The notes under the pieces are model-generated. The model worked only from the letters and a program-made list of their open reading frames with translations. It was not told the origin of the DNA and did no database searches. The translations under genes were made by a program, and so were the position numbers. A stretch of 43,238 nt of DNA, taken from Betaproteobacteria bacterium. GTDB lineage: Bacteria > Pseudomonadota > Gammaproteobacteria > Burkholderiales > Rhodocyclaceae. Shown here one piece after another: positions 27,501 through 34,665 of this stretch (within the stretch, counting starts at the first letter, position 1; each line of letters opens with the position of its first letter). Location: contig JACQAO010000087.1 in the NCBI GenBank assembly GCA_016194935.1, positions 1 through 43,238 on the forward strand. Reading direction: 5' to 3'.

Positions 27501-28684
27501 CCAGCTTTCACTTCTGTATCACCCATCTGTTTGATGGATTGCTATCGGGGGGCAATGCGGAGAATGAGCGCATACGAACTACCCTCGTAAACTGCGTCAG
27601 TCCTGGGCCACTGCAGCAGCTACATCGCAATGCGCTCCTGTCTGCAAGCACTGGCGAACTCGTGACCGTAATCGACTTGCATCGAATTGCGCTCACGTAC
27701 GTCACAAACAAGAAAGGTGGCGACCAGATTATGGCTGCCGAGTCCGAGGAGACCCGCAAAAAGCACCTTAATGCGGGCATCAACCTGGAGAACCTCGATA
27801 CTCGACTAATCACGGGTTCTGTCGAACAGGGCGAAATTCAAGAGGTCGTGCGCCTGGCGCAGGAGCGCGACGAACCCGGCCAGCCATTCACCCCGCTGTC
27901 TAAGGTGCTGCGGTCGGTCATTGCTACTTCCGCCATTTCACACGGCGTGGACGTCGAGGAATTCAACTCGATGTTCTTCGCTGGAATGCCCTCCGATATC
28001 GCTGAATACATCCAAGCCTCGTCCCGCGTGGGTCGCACGCACATCGGCTTCGTCGTCCTTGTGCCAACACCTCAGCGCCGGCGCGACCGCTACATTGTCG
28101 AAGTTTTCGACATCTTCCACCGCTTCCTGGAGCGCATGGTCCAGCCCGCCGCGATTGACCGCTGGGCCGAAAAGGCTGTGGAGCGCGTATTCCCCAGCTT
28201 GTTTCAAGCCTTCCTTACAGGTGTTGTGCCGAGCCGGCGGCTTATTGAGTTGGAAGAGGACAAGAAGAAGGCCGTGCCGGACTTCACGTTCATTCCGAAC
28301 ATCACCAAGGAGTTCACCGAACGCGGTACGGCCTTCGTCAATGAAATTACATCCTTCATTGAGCTTGCCATTGGGTTGAAGGACGGCTACTGCCCTGAAG
28401 GGGCCGACCACTACCGAAAGATGATTGATGACACGACCCGTATGTTTCTGAGCACTTGGGCCAGCAGCAAGTTGTACGGAAACGGCCCCCTTGATGCCTA
28501 TTTCAAAGCGCAAAACGACCCGATGCGCAAGCCGATGACGTCGCTTCGAGACGTAGACCAGGGCGGGTTGATACAGATGTCGAATCGAGACCCCAATGGC
28601 AGACGTCAAAAGGCGGGGGAGGTGCTCGAGGTAATGGACCTCGTACGACATGGGGTCGCCGAAACTAATGACGATGAGGCATGA
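24515..28684 (+). CDS. drmA: DISARM helicase DrmA
   Basis: DrmA is the large SF2-type helicase that, with DrmB, forms the DISARM core. In this ~1389-residue protein, Walker A TGGGKS is at 600-605, a CPFC zinc pair begins at 727 with two more cysteines ~25 residues on, the Walker B box DEAH is at 861-864, and SSRVGR (about 1169-1174) is the motif VI arginine-finger region of the second helicase domain. The N-terminal ~550 residues are family-specific. The ATG at 24515 is preferred over 24509 because GGGGAG lies 8 bases ahead. It overlaps the upstream gene by 8 bp and ends 1 bp before drmB. Confidence 0.88.
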   Translation: MPNPVVRANPSEISTTVKEAVVDALVNMTHAQVSGAGEFGKYLFGARPRTLLNSGFLLPELQAEGGDEVTSPIWISSHGLQIQIAAGVSSEILVQPQVSLYVRVLPKEEDLARPNCLPTFRLRPDVAAELKEIRKVREDQEWEKVKGEYTSRFKHPEWRRIREQIREEIYKAKGIPKNLVTLDSEEPREVSGESEKSESAPEGLAVQAAAEVIAQDAHFEPLAVPHKWLRLDIPLPELRLDPSKGSPAIELAAAGHAALMNKAIADFLAAWANCPDPDHGGKLWAYRSQIMVRPSQYKRWPEFLEQARKSANPIALPNVELAWDLELAPDWLDTKKANILVALENKGKEPLQHKDETEYAVFLVSVTATLQTSLHRFLKLERVQPSYRYNRYLQYPAMGHNGGVDVASRTPASISLKTTWAPRFVQPRIVPRASGGIVRSARKLSQPEGLEGVLPIATEMRQWLAEQPKRVNPADGLDSSDIPGIEREIGKFNDDLQKWGNELASIKGGVAILKESMAAWSGRGPQPNPLACVFEAWLGMNEAMSNFMKTRFGNDDGEWRLFQLAFIIANIPALASRMPEFKHHYNAARDDSVTLLYFATGGGKSEAFFGLLMFNLLLDRLRGKKTGVTAMLRYPLRLLTIQQAQRCALVLAQAELVRRANGYGGDAFSIGFWVGSGGSPNRLNAKGVSSIKEIDDVATDTESELKLREDDLKYSAAVRAWNKVPHCPFCGTLTALRLFPKQGGTLAHVCTKINCASNEGTWKPLPFLICDEDIYDLAPSVLLGTVDKLALIGHSAGTIRRVYGMLGTAPWRDAATKRLRIPSIKDLDRGATACGCEVLYPAYPSGEKLFFDPFPSLLVQDEAHLLDESLGTFAGLFESTLDAVFAHLSRSLVDIIAKDLMGRRRRAKVIAASATVSAPERQLEHLYQREIPASQFPHPGPSLYESFYAGPEEPDPSEVERLKLNEPEQRAKQARVYCAFMTNGKPHTATSVAVLSSFHFCITHLFDGLLSGGNAENERIRTTLVNCVSPGPLQQLHRNALLSASTGELVTVIDLHRIALTYVTNKKGGDQIMAAESEETRKKHLNAGINLENLDTRLITGSVEQGEIQEVVRLAQERDEPGQPFTPLSKVLRSVIATSAISHGVDVEEFNSMFFAGMPSDIAEYIQASSRVGRTHIGFVVLVPTPQRRRDRYIVEVFDIFHRFLERMVQPAAIDRWAEKAVERVFPSLFQAFLTGVVPSRRLIELEEDKKKAVPDFTFIPNITKEFTERGTAFVNEITSFIELAIGLKDGYCPEGADHYRKMIDDTTRMFLSTWASSKLYGNGPLDAYFKAQNDPMRKPMTSLRDVDQGGLIQMSNRDPNGRRQKAGEVLEVMDLVRHGVAETNDDEA

Positions 28685-28685
28685 T

Positions 28686-30914
28686 ATGGCAAAGGGTGGA
28701 TATTTCTCTGACGAGGACGATAGCAGGCAGTTGAAAGCGCCGACTATGAGTCGGTCGCGTAACCAACTTGCGTCGGCCTATGCGCCTGGCTCGTTCTTCA
28801 CATTCGAAGGGGGTTTGGGCTCATGTATTGCTCTCCCAGACCAGTCTGATTCGCCTGATAAGGCGGATATCAGTGAGCAGACAAGTGAGCAAATCATGAT
28901 TCGTTTACGGGAGGCCTGGCAAAGCTGGTTTGCGCGAGCGTATTCTGTGGATAGTGCGGCCAGGCCCATCGCAGCCCGCCAGTGCATCGACGACATGCTG
29001 CTTCGCGACTCGACGATAAACCCCCTGGGGAGCGACCGGCTCGCGTTCGTGAACCCGTTGCGTATGGGCTATGCGCCTGCGCCCCTGACCTTTGTCTGCA
29101 ACACATGCGGGATGTTCAAGTCCTATGACACGGTGTCGGACGTGGCAAAGGACTCCAGTACGTTTAAGCCTAGCCACTGTCCCAATCCCAAGAAACAGGG
29201 AAAGTGCCAATGGAGACAACTTGACGTGATATTCGTGCATTGGTCCGGCGAGTGGCAGGCCGCCACCTCCGGCATGTGGGAATGGAGCGCCAAGGAAAAC
29301 ACGAAGCGGCTCTTCGGTGAAACCTGTTCAATGTGCGGTAGCAAGCATTTCCTGCTGCGAACCGAATCCCCCAGAATTGGCGAATGGAGTTTTGAATGTG
29401 CATCTTGCGGGCATCGTGAGCGTGCATCCTGGCTGCAGAACGACCCGTTTACGACCGAAGTTTTTCGCGAAAACGGTGGCAAGCGGGTCGGCGAGCGCCG
29501 CATGGAGCCCATTTCATACCGAGCGTCTTCTGCCTTCTATGCGCAGGCTGAACAATTCGTGGTGTTCTCTGAAAAGGATCAGGGTTTGATGACCTTGCTC
29601 ATGGAAGGCAACGAGTCGGCACTAGAAGATTTTATTGCGCGCAAGTACGAGTTTGGTGGCACCTTGCCGACACTAGAGGAAATGAAGGAAATCCTCCTGC
29701 GTGGCGGTCAGGATAAGGAATGGGAGAGTTACGAAACATTCGAGAAGATGCTCGGTTTCTCCAAGAAAATGAAGGACGCAGGGGCGATTACCGCCATGGA
29801 GGCCGAGCTAAAGAAGCTGGTTAATCGTTGGCTGCATTCAGAACCGCCACTGGTTCCTGTCAAGAGCGAACTTCCTGCGGGACTGCGTGCCCTAATGATT
29901 CGGCGCCCAGACTTTTCCAGCAGGTACGACCCATTCGTGTTGGCGGTAGAACATGAAGCACTTCTTCGTAGCAAGGTGAGTCGAACCGCAGAAGAAGGCT
30001 CGCGAGCACCGTTTGTCCGTTTCTATCGCCTCGACCAGAACTTGGCTCCCAAGAATGCAGAGGCCAAGGCTGCGCAGGAAGCAAAGACGCTCGAACTCAT
30101 GTCTCGACTGGGATTTGCCGAGTTCGGGCTAATCCGTGAGTTTGAGCTATGTCGATTTACGCACGGCTACTCTCGCGTATCAGCGGTCCCGGTAATGGAG
30201 AAGCGGGGCCAAAATGTGCCGGTACGATTGCGTTTGTTTGAGCCACTAAGAAGCAACAAACGCCCAATCTATGTGGTAACACAGGCCAATGAGGCGATTT
30301 ACGTAAGCTTGAAGCCGGACCTTGTCTATGAGTGGCTGCGCGTCGTGGGCGTTGCCGACCTCCCCTTATGGGAGCCCAAGGGCGACATCAAGCTGAGCGG
30401 CCGGATTCTCGAAACCGCCGAACCGTTTGGGCGGTACTTTTCGATGCTGCACCCCGGAGATGCCGCGACCTATCGATACGTCTATACGCTCCTTCATACG
30501 TTCGCCCATCTTTTCATGAGGGCGGTGGCTGAGTTTTCCGGACTCGACCTCGGGTCGCTTGGCGAATACGTGTTCCCCTCAGACTTGTCCTTTGTTATCT
30601 ATCGGAATGGTACGACCATGGACCTGGGCAACCTCTCTTCGCTTTGGCGTAACGAGAACAACCGCTTCTTGGCCCACATGCTGGAGCCATCAACGCATCG
30701 CTGCAACTCCGGAAGCCTCTGCGATTTCGGCGGTGGGGCCTGCCCTGACTGCATCATGGTCCCTGAGACCTCTTGCATCGCGCAGAACCGACTTTTATCG
30801 AGGGCCGTCTTGCGCGGGGGTGTTGCACCCCGAGAAGACACAACCCACAAGGACCAGAGAATTCAGGGTTACCTGGAGGTTGTAAATGCCGCAACTCCGA
30901 CAACAGCTGCTTGA
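28686..30914 (+). CDS. drmB: DISARM protein DrmB (DUF1998)
   Basis: DrmB is the DUF1998 partner of DrmA. The 742-residue protein carries several cysteine pairs likely to bind zinc: CNTC from 138, later CSMC and CASC, and the C-terminal DUF1998 cluster CNSGSLCDFGGGACPDC starting at Cys673 and followed by SCIAQN and SRAVLRGG. The start at 28686 follows ATGAGG by 6 bases, and a longer frame from 28650 would overlap drmA. It overlaps drmC by 29 bp. Confidence 0.88.
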   Translation: MAKGGYFSDEDDSRQLKAPTMSRSRNQLASAYAPGSFFTFEGGLGSCIALPDQSDSPDKADISEQTSEQIMIRLREAWQSWFARAYSVDSAARPIAARQCIDDMLLRDSTINPLGSDRLAFVNPLRMGYAPAPLTFVCNTCGMFKSYDTVSDVAKDSSTFKPSHCPNPKKQGKCQWRQLDVIFVHWSGEWQAATSGMWEWSAKENTKRLFGETCSMCGSKHFLLRTESPRIGEWSFECASCGHRERASWLQNDPFTTEVFRENGGKRVGERRMEPISYRASSAFYAQAEQFVVFSEKDQGLMTLLMEGNESALEDFIARKYEFGGTLPTLEEMKEILLRGGQDKEWESYETFEKMLGFSKKMKDAGAITAMEAELKKLVNRWLHSEPPLVPVKSELPAGLRALMIRRPDFSSRYDPFVLAVEHEALLRSKVSRTAEEGSRAPFVRFYRLDQNLAPKNAEAKAAQEAKTLELMSRLGFAEFGLIREFELCRFTHGYSRVSAVPVMEKRGQNVPVRLRLFEPLRSNKRPIYVVTQANEAIYVSLKPDLVYEWLRVVGVADLPLWEPKGDIKLSGRILETAEPFGRYFSMLHPGDAATYRYVYTLLHTFAHLFMRAVAEFSGLDLGSLGEYVFPSDLSFVIYRNGTTMDLGNLSSLWRNENNRFLAHMLEPSTHRCNSGSLCDFGGGACPDCIMVPETSCIAQNRLLSRAVLRGGVAPREDTTHKDQRIQGYLEVVNAATPTTAA

Positions 30915-31746
30915 TGCTCTGAAGGGCTTATCGGCCCACAGCGCTGTTGGCGGTTTAATCTGCGCCGCTGCCCGGGACGGGCAACTGGCGGGAACTGTCG
31001 ATGTCCGCCGGATTTGTGCAGTTTCTGGGATAGCACAGTCACGCACTGGGGAAGCACTGGAGTTCTTGAGGGCAGCCCGCAGTCTAGGGCTGGTTGAGCA
31101 GATAAGCGAGCTGAACTGGCGTGTAACCCAAGCGCCAGTCCTTGCAGAGTTGGCGCCGATGCTGCAGGCTGTCGACGTCTACCGTAGCGAGATTCATCAG
31201 GACGCCGACACAGTTGATGTTGTCCTTACCAAACCACCCAATCCGAGCCAACTTGCCAAGACGCTCGAGGGTATGCTTTTAGGCACTTGGGGAATTCTGG
31301 ACACTCGCGAGACTCTGCCTTCGATTGCCGAAAATGCGACCGAGCGATTCGTCGTGATGACACCCTTCCTTGATGAGGTCGGGGGTGAAATATTGTTGGC
31401 GTTATTCAGGCACGTTCGACCATTGGTGCGGAAGCAGCTAATCTTGCGGGCAAACGCCGAAGGGGTTCTGCCGTCGGGCTATATGTCTAGCGCTGGTCAG
31501 TTGGCGGGACTTGGCGTTGAGACTTTCAATTTTCGATTGGAAAAAGCCGAAGCCTCAGGGATGGAGACCTTTCACGCTAAGGTTGTGCTGGCCGACGATG
31601 AGAAGGCTTATGTTGGCTCGTCCAACATGAACAAGTGGTCGTTTCAGTATTCCCTTGAGCTTGGGCTTTTGGTTTCCGGCAAGGCGGCTAGGCGCATTGC
31701 ACAGGTTGTCGATGCAGTGATGAAGGTATCTACAAGGGTGTCTTAA
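30886..31746 (+). CDS. drmC: DISARM phospholipase D-like protein DrmC
   Basis: DrmC is a PLD-superfamily protein found in both DISARM classes and reported as dispensable in the studied system. The 286-residue protein has one full HKD motif HxKx4Dx6GSxN with His230, Lys232, Asp237 and Ser245-Ser246-Asn247. An N-terminal helical region includes a winged-helix-like segment (SGIAQSRTGEALEFLRAARSLGLV). Only one HKD motif is seen, so it may act as a dimer, as other one-motif nucleases do. GGAGG lies 8 bases before the ATG. It is the last gene of the operon. Confidence 0.87.
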   Translation: MPQLRQQLLDALKGLSAHSAVGGLICAAARDGQLAGTVDVRRICAVSGIAQSRTGEALEFLRAARSLGLVEQISELNWRVTQAPVLAELAPMLQAVDVYRSEIHQDADTVDVVLTKPPNPSQLAKTLEGMLLGTWGILDTRETLPSIAENATERFVVMTPFLDEVGGEILLALFRHVRPLVRKQLILRANAEGVLPSGYMSSAGQLAGLGVETFNFRLEKAEASGMETFHAKVVLADDEKAYVGSSNMNKWSFQYSLELGLLVSGKAARRIAQVVDAVMKVSTRVS

Positions 31747-31846
31747 CCCAGAGCTTGCCCAGTGCTTTCTGGCCACGTGATGTTCAAGCTGCTCTCGTCC
31801 GTTACTGAAATCAAGACGCTGTGATCCACCGACAGCTTGATAATTC

Positions 31847-31886
31847 CCAATAAGGGACCTATCATTCCCGTTTTGGGACTTATTGG
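31847..31886 (+). promoter_or_regulatory. candidate operator of the MNT/HEPN pair
   Basis: CCAATAAG at 31847-31854 and CTTATTGG at 31879-31886 are perfect inverted repeats, and GGGACCTAT and GGGACTTAT form direct repeats between them. The element ends 7 bases before the start of an HTH-containing protein, so autoregulation is likely. It is separate from the DISARM operon promoter. Confidence 0.55.
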
Positions 31887-31893
31887 AGCCGCC

Positions 31894-32499
31894 ATGCAGA
31901 CCCCGCCGCTTAGCGATGCCCTGTTTACCGTGACTCAGCAGAAGGTGCTGGGCCTGCTCTATGGCAAGCCCGATCAGAGTTTCTACGCCAACGAAATCGC
32001 CCGCTGGGCCAAGGTCGGCAAGGGTAGCCTGATGCGCGAGCTGGATCGCCTGCATAAAGCCGGTGTGCTGACCTTAAACCGCCAGGGCAATCAGACCCAC
32101 TACCAGGCCAACCCGGACTGTCCGATCTATGGGGAGCTGCTGGGCATCGTCCGCAAGACCTTCGGCGTCGGCGAGCAGTTGCGTGCCGCGCTGGCGCCCC
32201 TGGCCGGGCAGTTGGTGTGGGCCTTCGTCTACGGGTCCATCGCCAAGGGCGCCGAGCATGCCGGCAGCGATATCGACCTGATGCTGATCGGCGAGAAACT
32301 CAGCTACAACGATTTGATGAAACGCCTGTTGCCGGTGGAAGAAAGTCTTGGCCGCACCATCAACCCGACGCTGTACACCCCAACCGACTGGCTGGCGAAG
32401 CAGGCCGCCGGAAACAGCTTTGTTTTGCGGGTGGCGGAGCAGGACAAGATCAACCTGATCGGTGGCCCGCCGCCGAAGGAGCCGGCGAATGAGCAGTAA
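31894..32499 (+). CDS. HTH-nucleotidyltransferase (MNT) antitoxin-like protein
   Basis: A 201-residue protein with an N-terminal winged helix (about residues 10-75, ANEIARWAKVGKGSLMRELDRLHKAGVL) and a minimal nucleotidyltransferase domain. The nucleotidyltransferase signature GSx10DxD is intact: Gly114-Ser115 and Asp126, Asp128. MNT proteins paired with HEPN proteins act as antitoxins, in studied cases by AMPylating the HEPN partner. The fused DNA-binding domain suggests it also regulates its own operon through the repeat at 31847. GGAG lies 5 bases before the ATG, and the gene overlaps the HEPN gene by 11 bp. Confidence 0.85.
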   Translation: MQTPPLSDALFTVTQQKVLGLLYGKPDQSFYANEIARWAKVGKGSLMRELDRLHKAGVLTLNRQGNQTHYQANPDCPIYGELLGIVRKTFGVGEQLRAALAPLAGQLVWAFVYGSIAKGAEHAGSDIDLMLIGEKLSYNDLMKRLLPVEESLGRTINPTLYTPTDWLAKQAAGNSFVLRVAEQDKINLIGGPPPKEPANEQ

Positions 32500-32917
32500 G
32501 GATAATCTGGAAAACCTGATTCGTAGCGGCGGCCTGAAGGCAGAGCCGCCAGACAGGAAGGAGTGCGATGGCCTGCTGCGTTCGGCCATTGACCGCTTGA
32601 AGGACGCCCATAATCCGGCACTGGCGTTCGCCAGCCGCTTCGATCTGGCCTACAACGCCGCCCACGCTCTGGCGCTGACGGCGTTGCGCCTGCGGGGTTA
32701 TCGCTCCGATAAGCGCTACCTGGTGTTTCAGTGCCTGGTGCATACCCTCGATCTGAGCAAGCCGCAGGTTCGTCTGTTCGCGCTGTGTCATGAACGCCGA
32801 AATCTGGCGGAGTACGAAGGCTACATGGACGCCGACGAAACCTTGCTGGCTGACTTGGTTGCCGCGACTGATGGCCTGCTGACGCAGGTGCGAGAGGCCA
32901 TGGCCGATGCAGAATAG
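32489..32917 (+). CDS. HEPN-domain-like partner of the MNT protein
   Basis: A 142-residue all-helical protein. FASRFDLAYNAAHALALTALRLRGYRS is a typical first helix pair of HEPN proteins. The place of the RX4-6H RNase motif holds RNLAEY (Arg104 to Tyr109), so the histidine is replaced by tyrosine. This variant may be inactive as an RNase or define a subfamily. The gene overlaps its MNT partner and so is probably the toxin half of a toxin-antitoxin module, though that is inference. Confidence 0.75.
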   Translation: MSSKDNLENLIRSGGLKAEPPDRKECDGLLRSAIDRLKDAHNPALAFASRFDLAYNAAHALALTALRLRGYRSDKRYLVFQCLVHTLDLSKPQVRLFALCHERRNLAEYEGYMDADETLLADLVAATDGLLTQVREAMADAE

Positions 32918-32966
32918 AATAACGGTGCAGAATAAAAATCGACCGTTTGCAGAATGAACGCAGAAT
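32909..32966. repeat. four GCAGAAT repeats
   Basis: GCAGAAT occurs at 32909, 32927, 32949 and 32960, the first copy overlapping the end of the HEPN gene. Spacing is irregular (18, 22, 11). The last two are followed by GAAC and AAAT. No function is evident; it may be a small protein-binding cluster or duplicated junction sequence. Confidence 0.4.
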
Positions 32967-33035
32967 AAATTTCGCCTGGATCAGTCAGGAATTTCGCAAC
33001 TTTCCGAAGATCCATTCTTGATTGAAACTCATCTC

Positions 33036-33128
33036 ATGACCAACCTCACCCTGATGCTGCGCATGCTGCGGCGCGACTGGCGCGCCGGGGAGTTGACAGT
33101 GATTGGTCTGGCGCCGCGCAGCGGATAG
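33036..33128 (+). pseudogene. duplicated 5' fragment of the YbbP-type permease gene
   Basis: About 77 bases from the ATG at 33036 match the start of the permease gene at 35961 with four mismatches (first 56 bases identical). It encodes the first ~26 permease residues, then diverges and stops at 33128. Upstream sequences differ between the copies. It looks like a scar left when the segment up to 35961 was inserted or the locus rearranged. Confidence 0.8.
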
Positions 33129-33153
33129 TACGGCACACCGCGGCCGAGACGCT

Positions 33154-33239
33154 CTTCACCATCCGCTGGGCGGTCACATGACAGGCCGAACGCTTGCAAT
33201 GAGCCGGAGTCGAAACTTTCGATTGGCCGCCGCATATCC
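33154..33239 (+). repeat. 86-bp repeat, left copy
   Basis: Identical to 34507-34592 except at three positions, and in the same orientation. It contains the palindrome TCGAAACTTTCGA. Together with the right copy it encloses an ATPase fragment and the HigBA-type pair. It looks like a dispersed intergenic repeat that could have provided recombination sites. Confidence 0.8.
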
Positions 33240-33254
33240 TTGCAATTGGCCGCC

Positions 33255-33461
33255 ATGCCCGCTGACCACATCTATCCCCGTTTTGCCGAACCCGGCCTGG
33301 TCGAGGCGCTGGCCGATACGCCCGTTGTCCTGATTCACGGACCGCGCCAGTGCGGCAAGACCACGCTGGCGCGCATGGCGGGCCAGAAACGGGGCTACGC
33401 CTATTTCAGCTTCGACGACGACCTGACTGCGCTTCACATAGGCGCGGATGTAGGCGGGTAA
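33255..33461 (+). pseudogene. N-terminal fragment of an AAA_14/DUF4143-type ATPase
   Basis: Only 68 residues remain, with Walker A in HGPRQCGKTTLARM and the following YFSFDDD, which is how these ATPases begin. Full proteins have about 400 residues. The frame stops soon after and the following 200 bases do not resume the similarity. It is a decayed gene, likely a relic of an earlier accessory insertion. Confidence 0.65.
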
Positions 33462-33636
33462 CAGCCGTACCTCAATGCCATGGCCGCGCACAGCGTGCGC
33501 CTACAAAGAGGGGGAGTCCATCCCATCATTCCAGAGGGACGCTTCGCCGGCAAGCCGGCTCCGCGCCTCTGAGCTTGAATCTTGGGAGCCCACAGTGGGT
33601 GAGTTTTGGCATGAAGCCAGGATACTGGAGTCCCGG

Positions 33637-33666
33637 TTGACGGGAGTATGCCTAAACAGGCATAAT
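33637..33666 (+). promoter_or_regulatory. promoter with embedded operator for the HigBA-type pair
   Basis: TTGACG (33637-33642), an 18-bp spacer and CATAAT (33661-33666) make a strong sigma-70 promoter. The palindrome TATGCCTAAACAGGCATA at 33647-33664 covers the spacer and -10, as expected for an operator bound by the antitoxin. The toxin ATG at 33672 lies only 5 bases after the -10 element, so its mRNA may be leaderless. Confidence 0.6.
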
Positions 33667-33671
33667 TCACT

Positions 33672-34052
33672 ATGTCGAAGCAGCCCCGCAAGCCTATTAA
33701 ATGGGTCGGATCGGCGAAACGCGATCTGGATGCCATGCCCGAAGATGTGAAGGATGTGTTCGGGCACGCCATTGATCTTGCACAAGCGGGTGGGAAACAC
33801 TTGGATGCAAAAGTGATGGCCGGGTTTGGATCGGCCGGCGTGTTGGAGGTGGTTGAGGATTTTCGTGGTAACACTTATCGCGCTGTCTATACGGTCAAGC
33901 TTGCCGGATGGATCTACGTCCTGCACTGTTTCCAGAAGAAGTCCAAGAGCGGAATCAAAACACCCAAGGAAGATATTGATCTGATTAACACTCGCCTCAA
34001 GGCTGCGAAGCTAGATTTCGAGGCATGGCAATCCAAGCAAGGAGCACAGTGA
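33672..34052 (+). CDS. HigB-like toxin (Gp49/DUF891 family)
   Basis: A 126-residue basic protein with the RelE-fold pattern of Gp49-like/HigB toxins: KWVGSAKRDLDAMPEDV, GVLEVVEDFRGNTYRAVYTVKLAGWIYVLHCFQKKSKSG, then a helical tail. These toxins cut ribosome-bound mRNA. The ATG at 33672 overlaps the promoter zone, leaving no room for a ribosome-binding site. The following antitoxin start overlaps its stop (TGATG), so the pair is toxin-first, as in higBA. Confidence 0.83.
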   Translation: MSKQPRKPIKWVGSAKRDLDAMPEDVKDVFGHAIDLAQAGGKHLDAKVMAGFGSAGVLEVVEDFRGNTYRAVYTVKLAGWIYVLHCFQKKSKSGIKTPKEDIDLINTRLKAAKLDFEAWQSKQGAQ

Positions 34053-34381
34053 TGAGTCGACAAACTGAAATTACCATTGAAGCAGGTAGCGACAACGTAT
34101 ACGCCGACCTAGGTTATGCCGATGCTGCCGAGATGCAACGCAAGTCCCAGCTCGTTGCCGAGATCGCTCGTTCAATAAAGGCACGCCACTTAACGCAAAA
34201 AGGTGCCGCGGTGCTACTTGGTATCGACCAATCGAAGGTCTCACGCATCACTCGAGGCCAGTTCCGCGGCGTCAGCGAAGCCAAGCTTCTTGAGTTGGTG
34301 GCCAAGTTGGGTCGCGACGTGAAGATCGTCGTTGGTCCTGTGCGGCGGCGCGCCGGAAAGATTGAATTGCAGTTTGCCTGA
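34052..34381 (+). CDS. HigA-like HTH antitoxin
   Basis: A 109-residue protein with a Cro/C1-type helix-turn-helix near the middle (LTQKGAAVLLGIDQSKVSRITRGQFRGVSEAKLLELVAKLG). It would neutralise the HigB-like protein and bind the palindrome at 33647. GGAG at 34041-34044 and the TGATG overlap show coupling. The C-terminal ~15 residues are basic. Confidence 0.85.
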   Translation: MSRQTEITIEAGSDNVYADLGYADAAEMQRKSQLVAEIARSIKARHLTQKGAAVLLGIDQSKVSRITRGQFRGVSEAKLLELVAKLGRDVKIVVGPVRRRAGKIELQFA

Positions 34382-34506
34382 CTTGATCCGGTTCGATTTT
34401 GCACGCTGTCAAGCCGCCGATGGCCCCAAATTCATCCGGAGCCGCATGAGCCTCATCGGCAGTCGATCGCGATTCGGCGACGGAAAATCAACATTAGGGT
34501 TTCGAA

Positions 34507-34592
34507 CTTCACCATCCGCTGGGCGGTCACATGAAAGGCCGAGCGCTTGCAATGAGCCGGTGTCGAAACTTTCGATTGGCCGCCGCATATCC
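34507..34592 (+). repeat. 86-bp repeat, right copy
   Basis: Second copy of the repeat at 33154-33239 (three mismatches). The stretch around it from 34382 to 34665 has no gene. The right end of this copy is followed by sequence different from that after the left copy. Confidence 0.8.
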
Positions 34593-34635
34593 AACGTTGC
34601 GTGGCGTTTTATACTGAGTTATTATCGATTTCATG

Positions 34636-34665
34636 TATAAATGGATATAAATAGGTATAAATGCC
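34636..34665 (+). repeat. three tandem 10-bp TATAAAT repeats before the ATPase
   Basis: TATAAAT starts at 34636, 34646 and 34656, a period of exactly 10 bp (one helical turn), and the array ends just before the ATG at 34666. It could be an operator bound cooperatively on one DNA face, or part of the promoter. The third copy leaves very little leader. Confidence 0.6.

Noticed and set aside
33154-33271. Short minus-strand frame through the 86-bp repeat that looks like a recurring small protein
   Set aside because: It is a translation of a dispersed repeat, with no start signal and the same frame recurring in the second copy; not evidence of a gene.
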